A DNA stretch of 64,000 nucleotides from Orychophragmus violaceus (Eukaryota > Streptophyta > Magnoliopsida > Brassicales > Brassicaceae), in the NCBI GenBank assembly GCA_030180135.1, contig CM058238.1:1002461-1066460 (forward strand), in the 5' to 3' direction. The notes under the pieces are model-generated. The model was given only the letters and a program-made list of their open reading frames with translations. It did not search any database and had not been told where the DNA came from. Shown piece after piece: positions 35,283-46,753 of this stretch. Each line of letters opens with the position of its first letter. The stretch's first letter is position 1. Both the position numbers and the translations under genes were made by a program.

Positions 35283-38200
35283 GGTTTTTACTTATAGATC
35301 CCTTTTAGGCTTGGTTTTGCATTAAGTAATTGCTACAATGTACCTGCTTTCAGCAGAGTTGTCTTTCATTTTCTTGTAAGAATTTGAATGTTTTTCATTT
35401 TGATAAAAGACAAGTTTTGTTCTTTTGATCTTAATGAAATATTAATTGTAGCACCCTATTCATGGAATGGGTTTTATATCTTAAACCAAAGTGTGCCTAA
35501 ATGTAACATAAATACCGAATTGGTTTAAATCTGATGAATTAAACCTGATTTTTCTTTGGCATAAAAGTCTTGGTCACATAGAGTAAGTCGGATTCAGAAA
35601 ACCCATAGTCATGGACTGTTGGGCTCATTTGATAAAATATCTTATGAGACTTGAATTCTGTTTACTAGACCAAAAGGTAAAGGGCCTATCTTAGCCGAGC
35701 TAGAGAAAGGCCCAAAGGCTTATTGGACCTGGAACATACTCATGTATGTGGCCCAATGAGCAGTAATGCCAGAGAAAATCTCCTGTACTTCATTGTCTCT
35801 ACTGATTACTTCAGTAAGTATGACTGTGTTCATTTAATGAGACACAAGTCGGAATTCTTTGACATGGTCGAAAGAGTTCCAGAATGATGTATAGGATCTG
35901 AATGACAGAAGTATTAAGACTTTGGATTAGATCACGAGTGAGAATACTTAAGTCATTGATTGTGTGATCATCTGAATGAGTGTGAAATCGTTTCACAGCT
36001 CATTTCTCCTGAAAACCTGAAGGTGTTTCTGTGAGAAAGAATCAGATCTTATCAGAAATGATTAAAGATGAGTCACACAAATCTTCCATGATATTATTTA
36101 AGAATAACGCTCTAGAAATATCTAAGTTTACGCTGAAAAGGTTCCACCAATATCAGTTGAAAGACACCTCGTAAATGTGGATTGGAATCGATCCAAATTC
36201 GTCTTTACTGAGTATTTGTAGTTGTGCTACTTCGCTGGTTGTCCTAGGGAAACCAAGGCTTGTTACTTTTACGTCCATTCTGTTTTCTAAGAAAGGAAGT
36301 TAATTTCCAAGAAGAACAGTGGGAGTAAAAGTATAACTCGAAGAAATTCGAGAAATACAGGAGGCTGCTTAACCTGTTGAGGGAGAGCAGCGGAAGGATT
36401 TACAGATTTCTGTAGAATCTACACCTGTGGATTATGGAGTTCGCAGATATGAATGAATCAGTTACTAATCCGAGAGTGATTTCTCGTCATTAGTTGAACC
36501 TGATAATCATTGAAATCTGCAACTCTGGAGCCTGAAGTTCGCAGATATGAATGAATCAGTTACTAATCCGAGAGTGATTTCTCGTCATTAGTTGAACCTG
36601 ATAATCATTGAAAGTTCGCATGATCTGATGATCATTGAAAGCGACGAATCTGCGAAATTCAAAGAAGCGATAATGAGCCCGGACTCTCCGAAAAATTACA
36701 TTTTATGTAAGTTAGCTTCATCGATCCATTCATGGATGGAAGCAAACATATCGGAGTTGGAATCTTCGTTCTGTTGAAGTAGTCAAGGTTTTGACTTAAA
36801 CAGGAGCGAATTGGAACTGTGCGTTTACTAATAGATTGGTGGGAGCGATATTGCATTTCTCATATTGTATGTCGAAGACATACTGATTCTCGAAAATGAC
36901 GTCCCAATGCTGCAGTCAGTAAAGGATTGGCTTGGGAGTTGGTTCTAATGATTGACATGGGTAAAGCCACGTATGTTTTTGGATTTTGGATCTAAAGATA
37001 GAGATCCGAAAGAGCTGGTAGGACAAAGTCAGGATTCTTATCCCGACAAAGTCCTACACGTTTTCAGCATTCCAAGAAGGGTTTTATGCCAATGTCACAT
37101 GGCATTACGTTAAGCAAGACACAGTGTCCTACGATAACTGCTGAGCTTAAATGCATGGATAAGATTCCATATGCGTCGGCAATTGGATCTATCATGTATG
37201 CCATGAAACGTACTTGTTTGATGTTGCTTTAATGTTAAGCAAGACAAGTAAAGACCAGTCAAATCCAGAAAAGAATCACTGGATTGCCGTAAAGAATATC
37301 CTAAAGTATTTGAGGAATACTAAGGATAAGTTCTTGATTAACGGAGAAAGTGAGGTGCTACAAGTCAGTAGAGTCTGAAAGGCAAGTTTCCAACAGACAA
37401 AGATGATTTCCGGTCACAGTCCGGTTATATCTTGTGTCTGTCTGGCAGTGCAAGGCACTGTTGCTGACTCCATGACTTAAGCTGAACATTTCGCAGCTTG
37501 GAAAGTGGCGAAAGAGGTTGTTTGGAAAGAAGAGTTCGTCACTGAACTTGATGTGATTTCCAGCATAGATGAGACTAGCTGCACATCAGAGGTCCAAACA
37601 CCTTGAGGATAGGTATAACCTATTCCGTGAGATAAATGACAGAGATGTTAAGTAGATCAGCAAGTTTCAACGAAAGAGAACGTTGCTAATCTATTAACGA
37701 AGCCACTCCTTAGGCCTAAGCACGAGTCGCGGACTGTTGCTGTAGGATAAGTGAAATTAAGATGTAGTCTTAATTTCAGTGGGAGTTATTAAAGGGCTTT
37801 ATTTAGTTATCAGCAAGTTTCAATGAATGAGAACGTTGCTAATCTATTAACGAAGCCACTCCTTAGGCCTAAGCACGAGTCGCGGACTGTTGCTGTAGGA
37901 TAAGTGAAATTAAGATGCAGTCTTAATTTCAGTGGGAGTTATTAAAGGGCTTTATTTAGTTATTGGATATGTTCTTGAAATAACATTTAAGATGTTTAAT
38001 GAAATTATTATTTCAAGATTATTTTAACTGTGATGAAATAATCGTTACAAAGTGATATAAACCATTTTATAGGTCATCGAAGTAAGTGACTTGATCTTGA
38101 GTCATCAAAGTCATTTAGCTTGATCATGAGACCCTATATTTGATAGATGGATTATATCATCCTGTCCCTAGTCGAAGGTTGTTGAAATTGGAACACCAAC

Positions 38201-38762
38201 AACCGTGTGAGACTGGATTGGTACGTGACTTATGACAAAGTCTCAGTGTGTCATAGATGCGCGGCATCAAAGTCAGTACATAGGTGTATGTTGGGGAACA
38301 TACGACCGGACAAGACCCGATTATGAGAACTCTTCAGGATATTTATATCTGTGTCATAAGAGATTCTCACTACGACTATAGAGTATAGTCCTTAGACCTG
38401 AGTTCGCATGCATGTGACTGCACATGGACTAATGCACTTTGATCATTGTCTAACGCTATCGTTCTGCGATAGTTATAAGGACCTTGTTTGGGTACATTAT
38501 GAAATGAGTAGTTTACAGTGATGGAACAAGACGGAATTTGTCCCTCCAATATAAATGGAGTGAATATCTCTAGGCCAATCGGAGATTTGAATACTGGAAA
38601 ATGCATGGTCATGCTCAAACGGACTGTCCCGAGTCGTTTGGATTGTCAGTATCAAATCAGAGTCCGATGAACAAGATTAGGCTTTATAAGGATGACACCA
38701 ATCTTGCCTTATGACTAATCGAGATATTGTGACAAAAGGATTATGAATACAGAGATTCCAGT
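35283..38762 (+). pseudogene. decayed copia pol region
   Basis: Fragments similar to integrase, reverse transcriptase and RNase H in the right order but broken by many stops, frameshifts and deletions. Two internal direct duplications: a 98-bp one (36439-36536 and following) and a 153-bp one (37658-37810 and 37811-37963). Confidence 0.85.
37658..37963. repeat. 153-bp tandem duplication in the copia element
   Basis: Two adjacent units starting CAGCAAGTTTCAA and ending TTATTTAGTTAT, differing at only a few positions. Confidence 0.9.
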
Positions 38763-38775
38763 ACAAGTGGGAGAT
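38763..38775 (+). other. polypurine tract of copia element
   Basis: ACAAGTGGGAGAT immediately before the 3' LTR, the usual plus-strand primer site of plant copia elements. Confidence 0.88.
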
Positions 38776-39413
38776 TGTTGGAATTGTGTCCAGTAATCTC
38801 GGTACTGTCTCTAGAAAGTAAGAGTATGTCAATGATCAGACATAAGTCATATAATACTGGGGGTCATGATGGCTTGCTAGAGTCCGCTCATGATCTATAA
38901 GTCTTGGACTTATTGCCTTTATTATATGATCCCATATGGGTCACACGCCTAAGCTAACAGGAATGATATAGGAACGGCTTAGCAGAAGTACGGTAAAAGT
39001 GCTAGGCATTTACTGTACTTAGAGAGAATAAAAGGGTTTGGCCACGGTGTGTCGATCGATACACAAGGTGTGTCGATCGACACAGTGCAGAGGAAACCGG
39101 ACGAGTTTTATAAATAAAACTCGAGTCTGTTTTTCTTCTACAACCACGACCCTAACGAGCCGCCTCTCTCTCTCTCTCTGTCGCCTCCCTCCTCGTGGTC
39201 TAGCAGCCAGCTTCCTCTGCGTGCGTGTGTGAACCTTTGGAGGATCCATCGCTTGGTGGCTCTCTGATCTCTGACCTGTTCTCCCTTTCCGCTGCACAAA
39301 ACAGGTAAAAGGTGAGATCAATGTTGTTTCTAATCAAGAGAACCTAGATCCGCATGTTTAGGAACTGATCAATATGAGAATTGAATCTGGATTAACCCCT
39401 AAACATTCCTTCA
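38776..39413 (+). repeat. 3' LTR of copia element
   Basis: 638 bp; near-identical to the 5' LTR. Ends ATTCCTTCA directly before the TAAAG target duplicate. Confidence 0.93.
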
Positions 39414-40583
39414 TAAAGGATCTAAAGTACTTCTTCTTACTGGACTTTTTACTGAGGAAGAGCCCAATAACATATTAGTCAGGCCCATATTCGAATTGTA
39501 CCTCACGATGAAAACATCACCGGAGTACGGCTTATGAAACACGGGGGCAGAGAAGCTCGGAGGTATACGCCGGAGGGGAAGCTTGCTCTTCTGAAGATTC
39601 GCCGGTGATGAGGACTCACTTTCCGGCGGCGATAATGCTAGAGCAAGCAGTGGATACAAATGGTGGAGATGATTGGAGGACGGCTGACGAGAAAAGTATC
39701 TCGGGTCTGGCGGATCTGGCAGATTTGGTGGTTCCGGCTGGAGATGTGGCTTCTCTGGTGGATGATAGAGCTTCCTCCGGCGGTGGATGAGAGATTTGAG
39801 CAGCTCCCCTGTCGAGATCTGGGTTGAAAGCGTCGGTTCTGACTAAAGCTCACCGGCAGATTCCATAACCATGGAGGAAAGCAGCAAGATTGGACTTGAA
39901 TAATCAGAGGAGAGGATTCTCGCCAGCGCTGAAATCCAACCGGCGGAGAGATAGAACATTTCTTCAGTTGTCGATGTCTGGAGTTGAAGACAGGCTAGAA
40001 ACGGCGTCGCTAGGCGGAGGCGGGTTCCTCGTTGGCGTCGGAAAAGTACATCGACGGATTGTGCATCTCCTCGGCTGCCGTTAATGAAAGCGTAGAGCCG
40101 TTTACAGAGGAAAGGTAAAGCACAGTGACGGCTGGTGAGGGCATTCGAGAATATTCTTCGGGGGTTACCCGTGAAAAGTTCATATCCAGTAGGCTCATAA
40201 CTATCCACTACGAAGACATAAGCCTCCACAGAAAACGATGGCGTCAGGGCCGGAAGAGAGATATGGTTGAGCTGGCTGGTTTGCATCCGCCGCAACTGGG
40301 GAGGAGCTAGCTGCCGCTCTTTAAGACCAGAAGCAGAAAAAGATGAATTTGGATCTGGGGCAGAGAGGAAGACAAACAAGATGAAAGGACTGAGGAGGAG
40401 CCAGATTGTCGGGAAGAGGAGTCGACGCCGGCAAGCTCCAGCTCTGGCGGCGTCGGAGAAACTCATCTCTTTGGTTGTCTCGAGAAGCGCGTCAGAGAGG
40501 AGCGGCTAGGGTTCACACTCGAATATCAATTCTCAAATTTCTTTATTAGAATATGTAAAGTTCACTTTATTCCAATATATATA

Positions 40584-41018
40584 TTACAATATTTTGTGTC
40601 CATGTGAAGGACTTTCAACTTGGTAGACCCACTTATACTCTAACTTTGGCGTTTCTTTACCATGGGTAAAATAAATCCCATCCTCTCTGCAATCCCAAAA
40701 ATTCTTCTTACCATAACGAAGTATGAGACCACCACTTTTATATGCCAAGAACTTTGCATTGAACCTGAATCCAATTCCCTGCCCTAAAGCACAATTGATC
40801 CTGGTTCCCATAATACTATCATAGAAACTAAACTCGTAGATTTGTCCAGGGCTCAGAAGGTGTTCGCCTAGATCGTCTTCATCTGTTATACAATGAATTT
40901 TAAGAACGTTGTTTTGACCAAGGTTGTTTTTAAAATGGACAGAATTTTTCTGTTTGGCGGCGTTACTCAATCCTATGCACAATGCAATGATAAACAGAGA
41001 ACAATAGAGGTTATTCAT
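40584..41018 (-). CDS. S-protein homologue (plant self-incompatibility S1 family)
   Basis: 144-residue secreted protein read from the second Met (MNNLYCSLFIIALCIGLSNA is a good signal peptide). An upstream in-frame Met at 41060 would add 14 residues that cross a run of C and hide the signal sequence. Body features of the SPH family: HFKNNLG near the start, LKIHC followed by DEDDLGEHLLSPGQIYEFSF, then a cysteine pair region (INCALGQG and FWDCREDG) and a C-terminal WVYQVE. Members include the poppy pollen-rejection ligand; most Brassicaceae members have unknown reproductive or secretory roles. The poly(A) retroposon sits only about 60 bp past the stop codon, so the native 3' end may be altered. 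Confidence 0.85.
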   Translation of the reverse strand: MNNLYCSLFIIALCIGLSNAAKQKNSVHFKNNLGQNNVLKIHCITDEDDLGEHLLSPGQIYEFSFYDSIMGTRINCALGQGIGFRFNAKFLAYKSGGLILRYGKKNFWDCREDGIYFTHGKETPKLEYKWVYQVESPSHGHKIL

Positions 41019-41153
41019 CGTTTGGGGGGGGGGGGGTGAAATGTATTTAAAATAATGCAAAATCCTGGTTTATATAAAGGTGTGGATTGATCTAATATAC
41101 ATATTACTATACTTTTTCCAGTCAAAATAGACATATGATAAGAATTGTATTTA

Positions 41154-41378
41154 TGCAAAGTTTAGTAAAATCTTAATTATGGAATGTAAGAATAATGGTG
41201 AATTGATGATGGTCAAAGTCACTTGGTCAAAGTGACTTTTAATGCATCATTTTACATTTATGAAAAGTTTAGTAAAACCTTAATTATGGAATTTCTACTA
41301 AATCTAGAGAATATTGGTGAATTGGTGATGGTCAAAGTGAATTTTGGTGCATCATTTTATATGGATGTAAGAAAAATA
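41154..41378. repeat. two-unit direct repeat, about 107 bp
   Basis: TTTAGTAAAATCTTAATTAT... recurs 107 bp later as TTTAGTAAAACCTTAATTAT..., each unit followed by GGTGAATTG and GATGGTCAAAGT. Confidence 0.75.
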
Positions 41379-41386
41379 GTTTCTAA

Positions 41387-41915
41387 GAGGCATGGGCGTT
41401 CGGGTCTTTCGAGTTTTTGGGTTTTTGGGTTTAGACTTATAAGACCCATTTGGGTATTTTATAATTTCGGTTCGGATTCGGTTTCATTCGGGTTTGGTTC
41501 GGGTCTGGGTATCCATAAAATCATAAAACAAAAATAAAAATTGATTAATTTGAAAAAAAAATTGTTAAAATGAAAAAAATATAGCAAATTTTTTTTTTGT
41601 ATATTTCATTTATTTTGGATATTTTAGCTATTTTGATCTAAAACTAACTAATATATATGAGTTTGTAATTATAGTTTTAAATAATTATGTTATGTTAAGT
41701 CTAAATATAATTAATATTTTGGATATATAATTGTAGTTTAGATATTTCAGGTACCCATTCGGTTTTCGGTTCAGGTCGGATTCGGTTTCGGTTCTTCAAA
41801 TATAGAGGTTTATGATCCATTCGAGTATTTTTCGGTTCGGGTTCGGGTTCGATTCCTCTTTTTCGGTTCGAGTTCGGTTCGGTATTTCGGTTCCGGATTT
41901 TTTTGCCCAGCCCTA
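41387..41915. mobile_element. non-autonomous hAT-like element with TTCGG repeats
   Basis: 529 bp flanked by an 8-bp direct repeat GTTTCTAA (41379-41386 and 41916-41923). Ends GAGGCATGGGC and GCCCAGCCCTA are imperfect inverted repeats. Both subterminal parts are packed with TTCGGGT and TTCGGTTCGG motifs, as expected for hAT transposase-binding sites. No coding capacity. Confidence 0.75.
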
Positions 41916-42188
41916 GTTTCTAACATCTGTTAAATTATTTTTATTGTATATATTTTACCAAAACTGCTTTTATTACAAAATAAAAAGAGATAAGATTGAA
42001 AGTTGTGTATGCAAATTTTCCTTTTTGGTTTAAATTATTAAATTTATTACTATGATGAAGTTGGTTTTATTAATTACGGGACTAATTAAACGTTATACAA
42101 AAGATGTGATGTCAAAAATTATTTTGGTTCTTAACAATATTTGGTAGTTTAAAATCTTCTTATTGCTCTCGTCACAACGGACTCTTTA

Positions 42189-42383
42189 GCAGTACCGTCG
42201 CTACAGCCGCTCGGATGCCTTCCTCGCATCACCATCATATCTTCATTCCAACGTTGCAATGAGACAGTAAACGTGTTGATGAACCAATACAACAACTTGT
42301 TACATCAAGTCGTGGCCAAACTCACGAAACCAAGCACTAGACTTTCGTGGTTCTTGATTACTACAACGCCTTCTTGACCATCT
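42189..42383 (+). pseudogene. GDSL lipase exon relic
   Basis: Reads along exon 4 of the intact lipase at 46.9-47.2 kb: GCAGTACCGTCGCTACAGCC, then AACGTTGCAATGAGAC, then TACAACGCCTTCTTGACC, in the same order and spacing with many changes and frame breaks. A dead tandem copy; A. thaliana has, from memory, several GDSL genes in a row here. Confidence 0.8.
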
Positions 42384-43215
42384 AGCTGATTATAACTTTT
42401 AATAATGCTTTTTAAAATAAGTTCAATGTGTTATTTGCTTAGTTGTTCTATCGCCATCGTTGGTTATCTATTCATGTTTGTTAATACTAACATTTTTTTT
42501 ACAAACATGCAATGGTCTTTGTTATTATTTTCCCTAAACTATACAATCTGAAAAAAAATATAAGAATAAAACCCACTGGTATTTCCCTATTTAATTAGAA
42601 ACATACAAGGATTCAATAACACGGTCGTTGGGTAATTAACTAGTTAATAATCAAGGGGGATGTGCAGTATGCCATTGACATGAATTAAGAAAAAAAGTCT
42701 TTGTTTCTGTACGCAGCCACGATTTGGACCGTGTGGAAAGGTGTGAACATAAGAAAATCTCTATGAATAAAAGCATACTATAATATGTTTTAAATAACGT
42801 TAAATTTAGTGCCATAGTGTTCAATAGTAACCATAACATGAATGAGTGACGGTTATATTAGCGGTTAGCTGGTAAGTAATTGAATAATGCAAAATTGTGA
42901 GAAAAAATTATTAGTAAAGTTATTAGTAAAAACGGTAGCAAAAAACTGAGTGAACCGTTTTTATTATAACTTTAATATCATTTTTGTGATTAATAACTTA
43001 TAAAATGATATAACTTTTAACCGTTTTAATTTTTTTTTGTTACCAATCTAATCCTATATATAATAAACCATAGACATAAGTTAGAATACAGTCGGTTCAA
43101 TTCTCAAGCTTCTCTCCTTTTAAACCCATCTTCTCTCCTCCACTTTCTCTCTCTCTCCTCTCCTCTCCTTTCTCTATCACTAAAATAGAAGTTTTGTGCT
43201 CTGAGAATCTTGAAA

Positions 43216-46200
43216 ATGGATTCTTTGATCAAACCCTTCTTATGCCTCTATGTATTTCTATTCACTTCTCTTCTCTTTGGTAATTAAACTTACACACATC
43301 TCATAGCTACTCTCGTCCCAAGGGATGCTTTGAGACCAACATGCCCCCAATATTTTAATTGTTTTTATTTGATGTGCAGCGGAAATAAATGGAGTTGAGG
43401 GCTCAGACAAGAATCATCGCTTGTACGGATTCAGACCAACGAAGCTGTTTGTGTTCGGAGATTCTTATGCTGATACAGGGAACATTAAGAAGTCTCTATC
43501 TAGTTCTTGGAAATTCCCTTACGGTATCACTTTCCCTGGTAAACCCGCCGGCCGTTTTTCCGATGGCCGCGTCGCCACTGATTTTCTAGGTAAACTGTCG
43601 CAATCCTTAAAATTATTAAGTAGCAATCTTTTGTTTATTATTATCTCGATTTTTATAAATTAAATTAGTCGATTTTATTGGCCAAACCAAAGTATAGTCT
43701 CCGGCTGTAATCACGTAACTGACTTTTAGGTTTTAGTAGTTAATACTCCCTCCGTATAAAATTAAACTAAGTTTAAGATATTATTTTTTGTCTAAATATA
43801 AATCATCTTTTCAATTTTCAATGTAAAATTAATTATATATTTTAGTTTTTTAACCATTTATATTCTGCAGATTAGTTTATGATTGGTTAATTTGTTTTTA
43901 AACTAATAATAAATGATAGTTTAGTTTAGAAAAAATATAAAATTTAATGATTTCTTAATATGTGTGTAAAAACTTTAAACTTAGTTTATTTTTATACAGA
44001 GAGAGTATTCAATATAGTATGGTTAATACCCAATTTGTATCGTATTATGTGGAAATAGTTAGATGATTGATTAGTGTTAGGTACCTTAACTTTTTTTTTG
44101 TCAAGTTAGGTACCTTAACTAACCGATGTTTTATCCCATCAATACTATTAAAACAGGAAGGTTTGCCATGGTACATAAATGTTGTCAAAAATCACTTTAC
44201 CAAGTGTACTATTTATTTATTTTTGGATATTTTCTTATTCAGAACCATATATTCCTACACTATATATGTGTTTGTGTCTTGATGAACATATTGTGAAGTA
44301 ATCAAGTAAATTAGGCATCATATTCAACTTATTTTTCCTGTGTTACATGACATCTAACGATATTTCTAATTCATAATTTGTTCTTGAAATATTGTATAGA
44401 TTGGGTTAGTTGGGGAACTTAGTCGATTAATTAGATGTCAGTGTTGACTCAAATCCTTAGCGCACTGTGTGTCAGTATGGTTTATATGACCCCCAATGTA
44501 CTTTTCCTGATTTGAGACCACAATGTATCTTAAGTTCTTAACACATTACTAAGGTCACATTAACACATTACATATGTCAATTATGATTTATATTATGTGC
44601 TACATGTTATCGAATTAAATATAAATCATAATTGAATAATATATTTATCGAATTCTTTATGTCTTTTGCGTTCATAGTATTCGGTGCTTATCTGCGTTCT
44701 TTTTTCTCCTTTATATATCTTTTTCTAACGTTAAGTTTTTATATTATAATGTTTATGCTTAATAATCTCATCATAGCCACTACCACTAAGCATCAACAAA
44801 GCAAAGACACTTCATGCTTCCTTTTTATCTTTGTAATATAAAAAGACTATAAAGATAAACACCAGCATATGCGCTGTCAAAGTCGATATATTATGGTTAA
44901 ATATTTTTCTTAAAAAACTAAAAAGTCTTTTATCAAATAGTCTTTCTTAATAAACTTTAGGATTGTTGTTTTGTCTTAAATTTTTACTAGTTGATAGAAA
45001 AAGTCATAATTTTTCCTTTTTGTCAACGATGAAATTGGATTAGTTAGTGATATATAATATTTAATAATCAAAATGGTTTTAAATAAAAAATGCAAAATTG
45101 ATTCTTATTAATAATCGAGTCTATGAAATAAAATGAAATCAATATAGTCAACATATATATAAGTTATAAACCAGTTGTCCAATCCACTATTAATCTATGA
45201 AATAAAATTCACAAGTATTGATTTCTAATTCATGTTCGACTCATTCTAACACTAAGTAGAAAAAACCTATGTTCTCATATACATTAAAATAAATATTTTT
45301 TTTTTTTCTTGTTGTAGCAAAATTCGTGGGGATAAAATCACCAATCCCATACTTCTGGAAAAACTACGCGGGAAAGAAACGGTTACAGTATGGAATGAAT
45401 TTTGCTTACGGAGGAACAGGAGTCTTCAAAACTCAAGTTCCACTGCCCAATATGACCACTCAAATCGACTTCTTCCAGAATATTCTCACCGCCGGCGATA
45501 TCTACTCCTCCTCCGACCTTATTTCCTCTGCCGCTCTTGTCAGCGTCGCCGGCAACGACTATTCAACTTTCATCGCACAAAACCGCCCTGCCTCTGTAAG
45601 AAATAAAAAAACACATTTAACATTTATTTTGTTTTATCTTTATTAATCTTTGATCCGACTATTCTAATGTGTAGTGATATTAAAACCAGTTTAAAGTCAT
45701 TTGTTTCCTTTGTAATTTGACTTTCTATACCAAAGTCTTAATTAACAGACTTAACAATACTTTGTTCCACCAACGTGGAGGCAGGCTTGTGGTTTGGTGC
45801 ATTAGTTGGTTTCAATATACTCTTAGTTCGAAACCCGTTAGGAGGAACACTTTATGCCATGTCTTTGGTGTTAGTAACCACTGGTTCTGGTCCAAAGGAA
45901 TTAGTCGGGCCGGCCCTTAAGCCCGGAAACCTCTCCCTTATTCAAAAAAAAAAAACAATACTTTATTCCGAGTTCATTTATTTATTATCTTCATTGCCTA
46001 GGAAGCATGGAATCGCTCGTCGTGATACGTTTCGCGTCCCCGAAGCGGAATCGGAACCGGAACCGTTCGGAATCGTTCCGAAGCGTCGTGGAATCGCGAT
46101 TCCAAAACTAAGACAGTTAGAAGCGTGGTGGGAGCGCACGATTCATAGCTGGAAGCGTTAATGGTACACAGATCGGAAGCGTGTTAATGGCCGTCGTCGA

Positions 46201-46704
46201 AGTTTCAGATTTACAGACACGAATGTTATTTTCTAGAAGATGACGAGTTAATTAAATTTAGGTTTTTCTGGGCTTATAAAATTGTTTGTTTTGTGGCCCA
46301 AAACTTAACCTACTTAACTTTTTTTAGTTAAGACCCACTTATTAAACTTAAAATCGAAAGTTACACGTTTTTTGTTTTACTTGGATAAAGATAATATTCG
46401 TTTATCATAGTTCATAGACATCGGTTGTATAGTAGACCCAAAGTTCTTTGTCTTATTGGTATTTTGTATGTGTGAGTGCATGGGCCATTGGGCATACATA
46501 TCAAATCGACACATATATATACATCATTATTATTGTATTGTGTTGTAGGTCAATTTTATTTGTCAAGATGTGTCGATTCATAGCTGGAAGTTAGTAATTA
46601 GTTGGGATGTGTATTATATTTACTAAATTAAGAAGTTAGTAATATTTTTTTCAGAATTATAATGATGTCTCAATATTCTCTATTGTATAAATAATTTTAA
46701 TTTT

Positions 46705-46753
<49 letters not shown>

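Larger units (their letters stand above)
31979..39413 (+). mobile_element. Ty1/copia LTR retrotransposon, gag intact, pol decayed
   Basis: About 7.4 kb, bounded by a 5-bp target duplication TAAAG (31974-31978 and 39414-39418). LTRs of 636 and 638 bp begin TGTTGG and end TTCA. A primer-binding site and a polypurine tract are in place. A long leader of about 1.65 kb precedes an intact gag-protease ORF. Downstream, in the expected copia order, are only remnants: integrase-like at about 35700-36020 (reads LELIHTYVCGPMSS... with stops), reverse transcriptase-like at 36592-36960 (includes LYVEDILILENDVPMLQ) and RNase H-like at about 37400-37600 (FRSQSGYILCLSG). It cannot encode its own reverse transcription. 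Confidence 0.93.
31455..40513 (-). mobile_element. poly(A) retroposon, Sadhu/LINE-like, split by a copia element
   Basis: Flanked by a perfect 14-bp target duplication CACACTCGAATATC (31441-31454 and 40514-40527). It starts on the plus strand with a run of T (poly(A) tail of a minus-strand element) and ends at ...GGCTAGGGTT, so its 5' end reads AACCCTAGCCGCTCC. Without the copia insertion it is about 1.6 kb. The 3' part has AATAAA-like motifs before the tail. A minus-strand ORF at 39843-40466 (207 codons, hydrophobic N-terminal stretch) is the longest frame but resembles no protein I know. Length and structure fit non-autonomous retroposons such as Sadhu; that family name is a guess. Confidence 0.7.
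41061..43215. other. intergenic region with repeats and a GDSL relic
   Basis: Holds a poly(G) run of 12-13 bases at 41023-41036 in the S-protein leader, a tandem duplication at 41154-41378, a hAT-like element at 41387-41915 and a GDSL lipase relic at 42189-42383. About 42400-43080 is AT-rich with nothing recognised. Confidence 0.55.

Noticed and set aside
39605..40509. Overlapping ORFs on both strands at 39.6-40.5 kb as host genes
   Set aside because: All fall inside the poly(A) retroposon bounded by the CACACTCGAATATC duplication; GC-rich DNA keeps several frames open by chance.
41060..41060. Upstream Met as start of the S-protein homologue
   Set aside because: It would put 14 residues including a Pro run, coded by a homopolymer, in front of a good signal peptide; the Met at 41018 is preferred.
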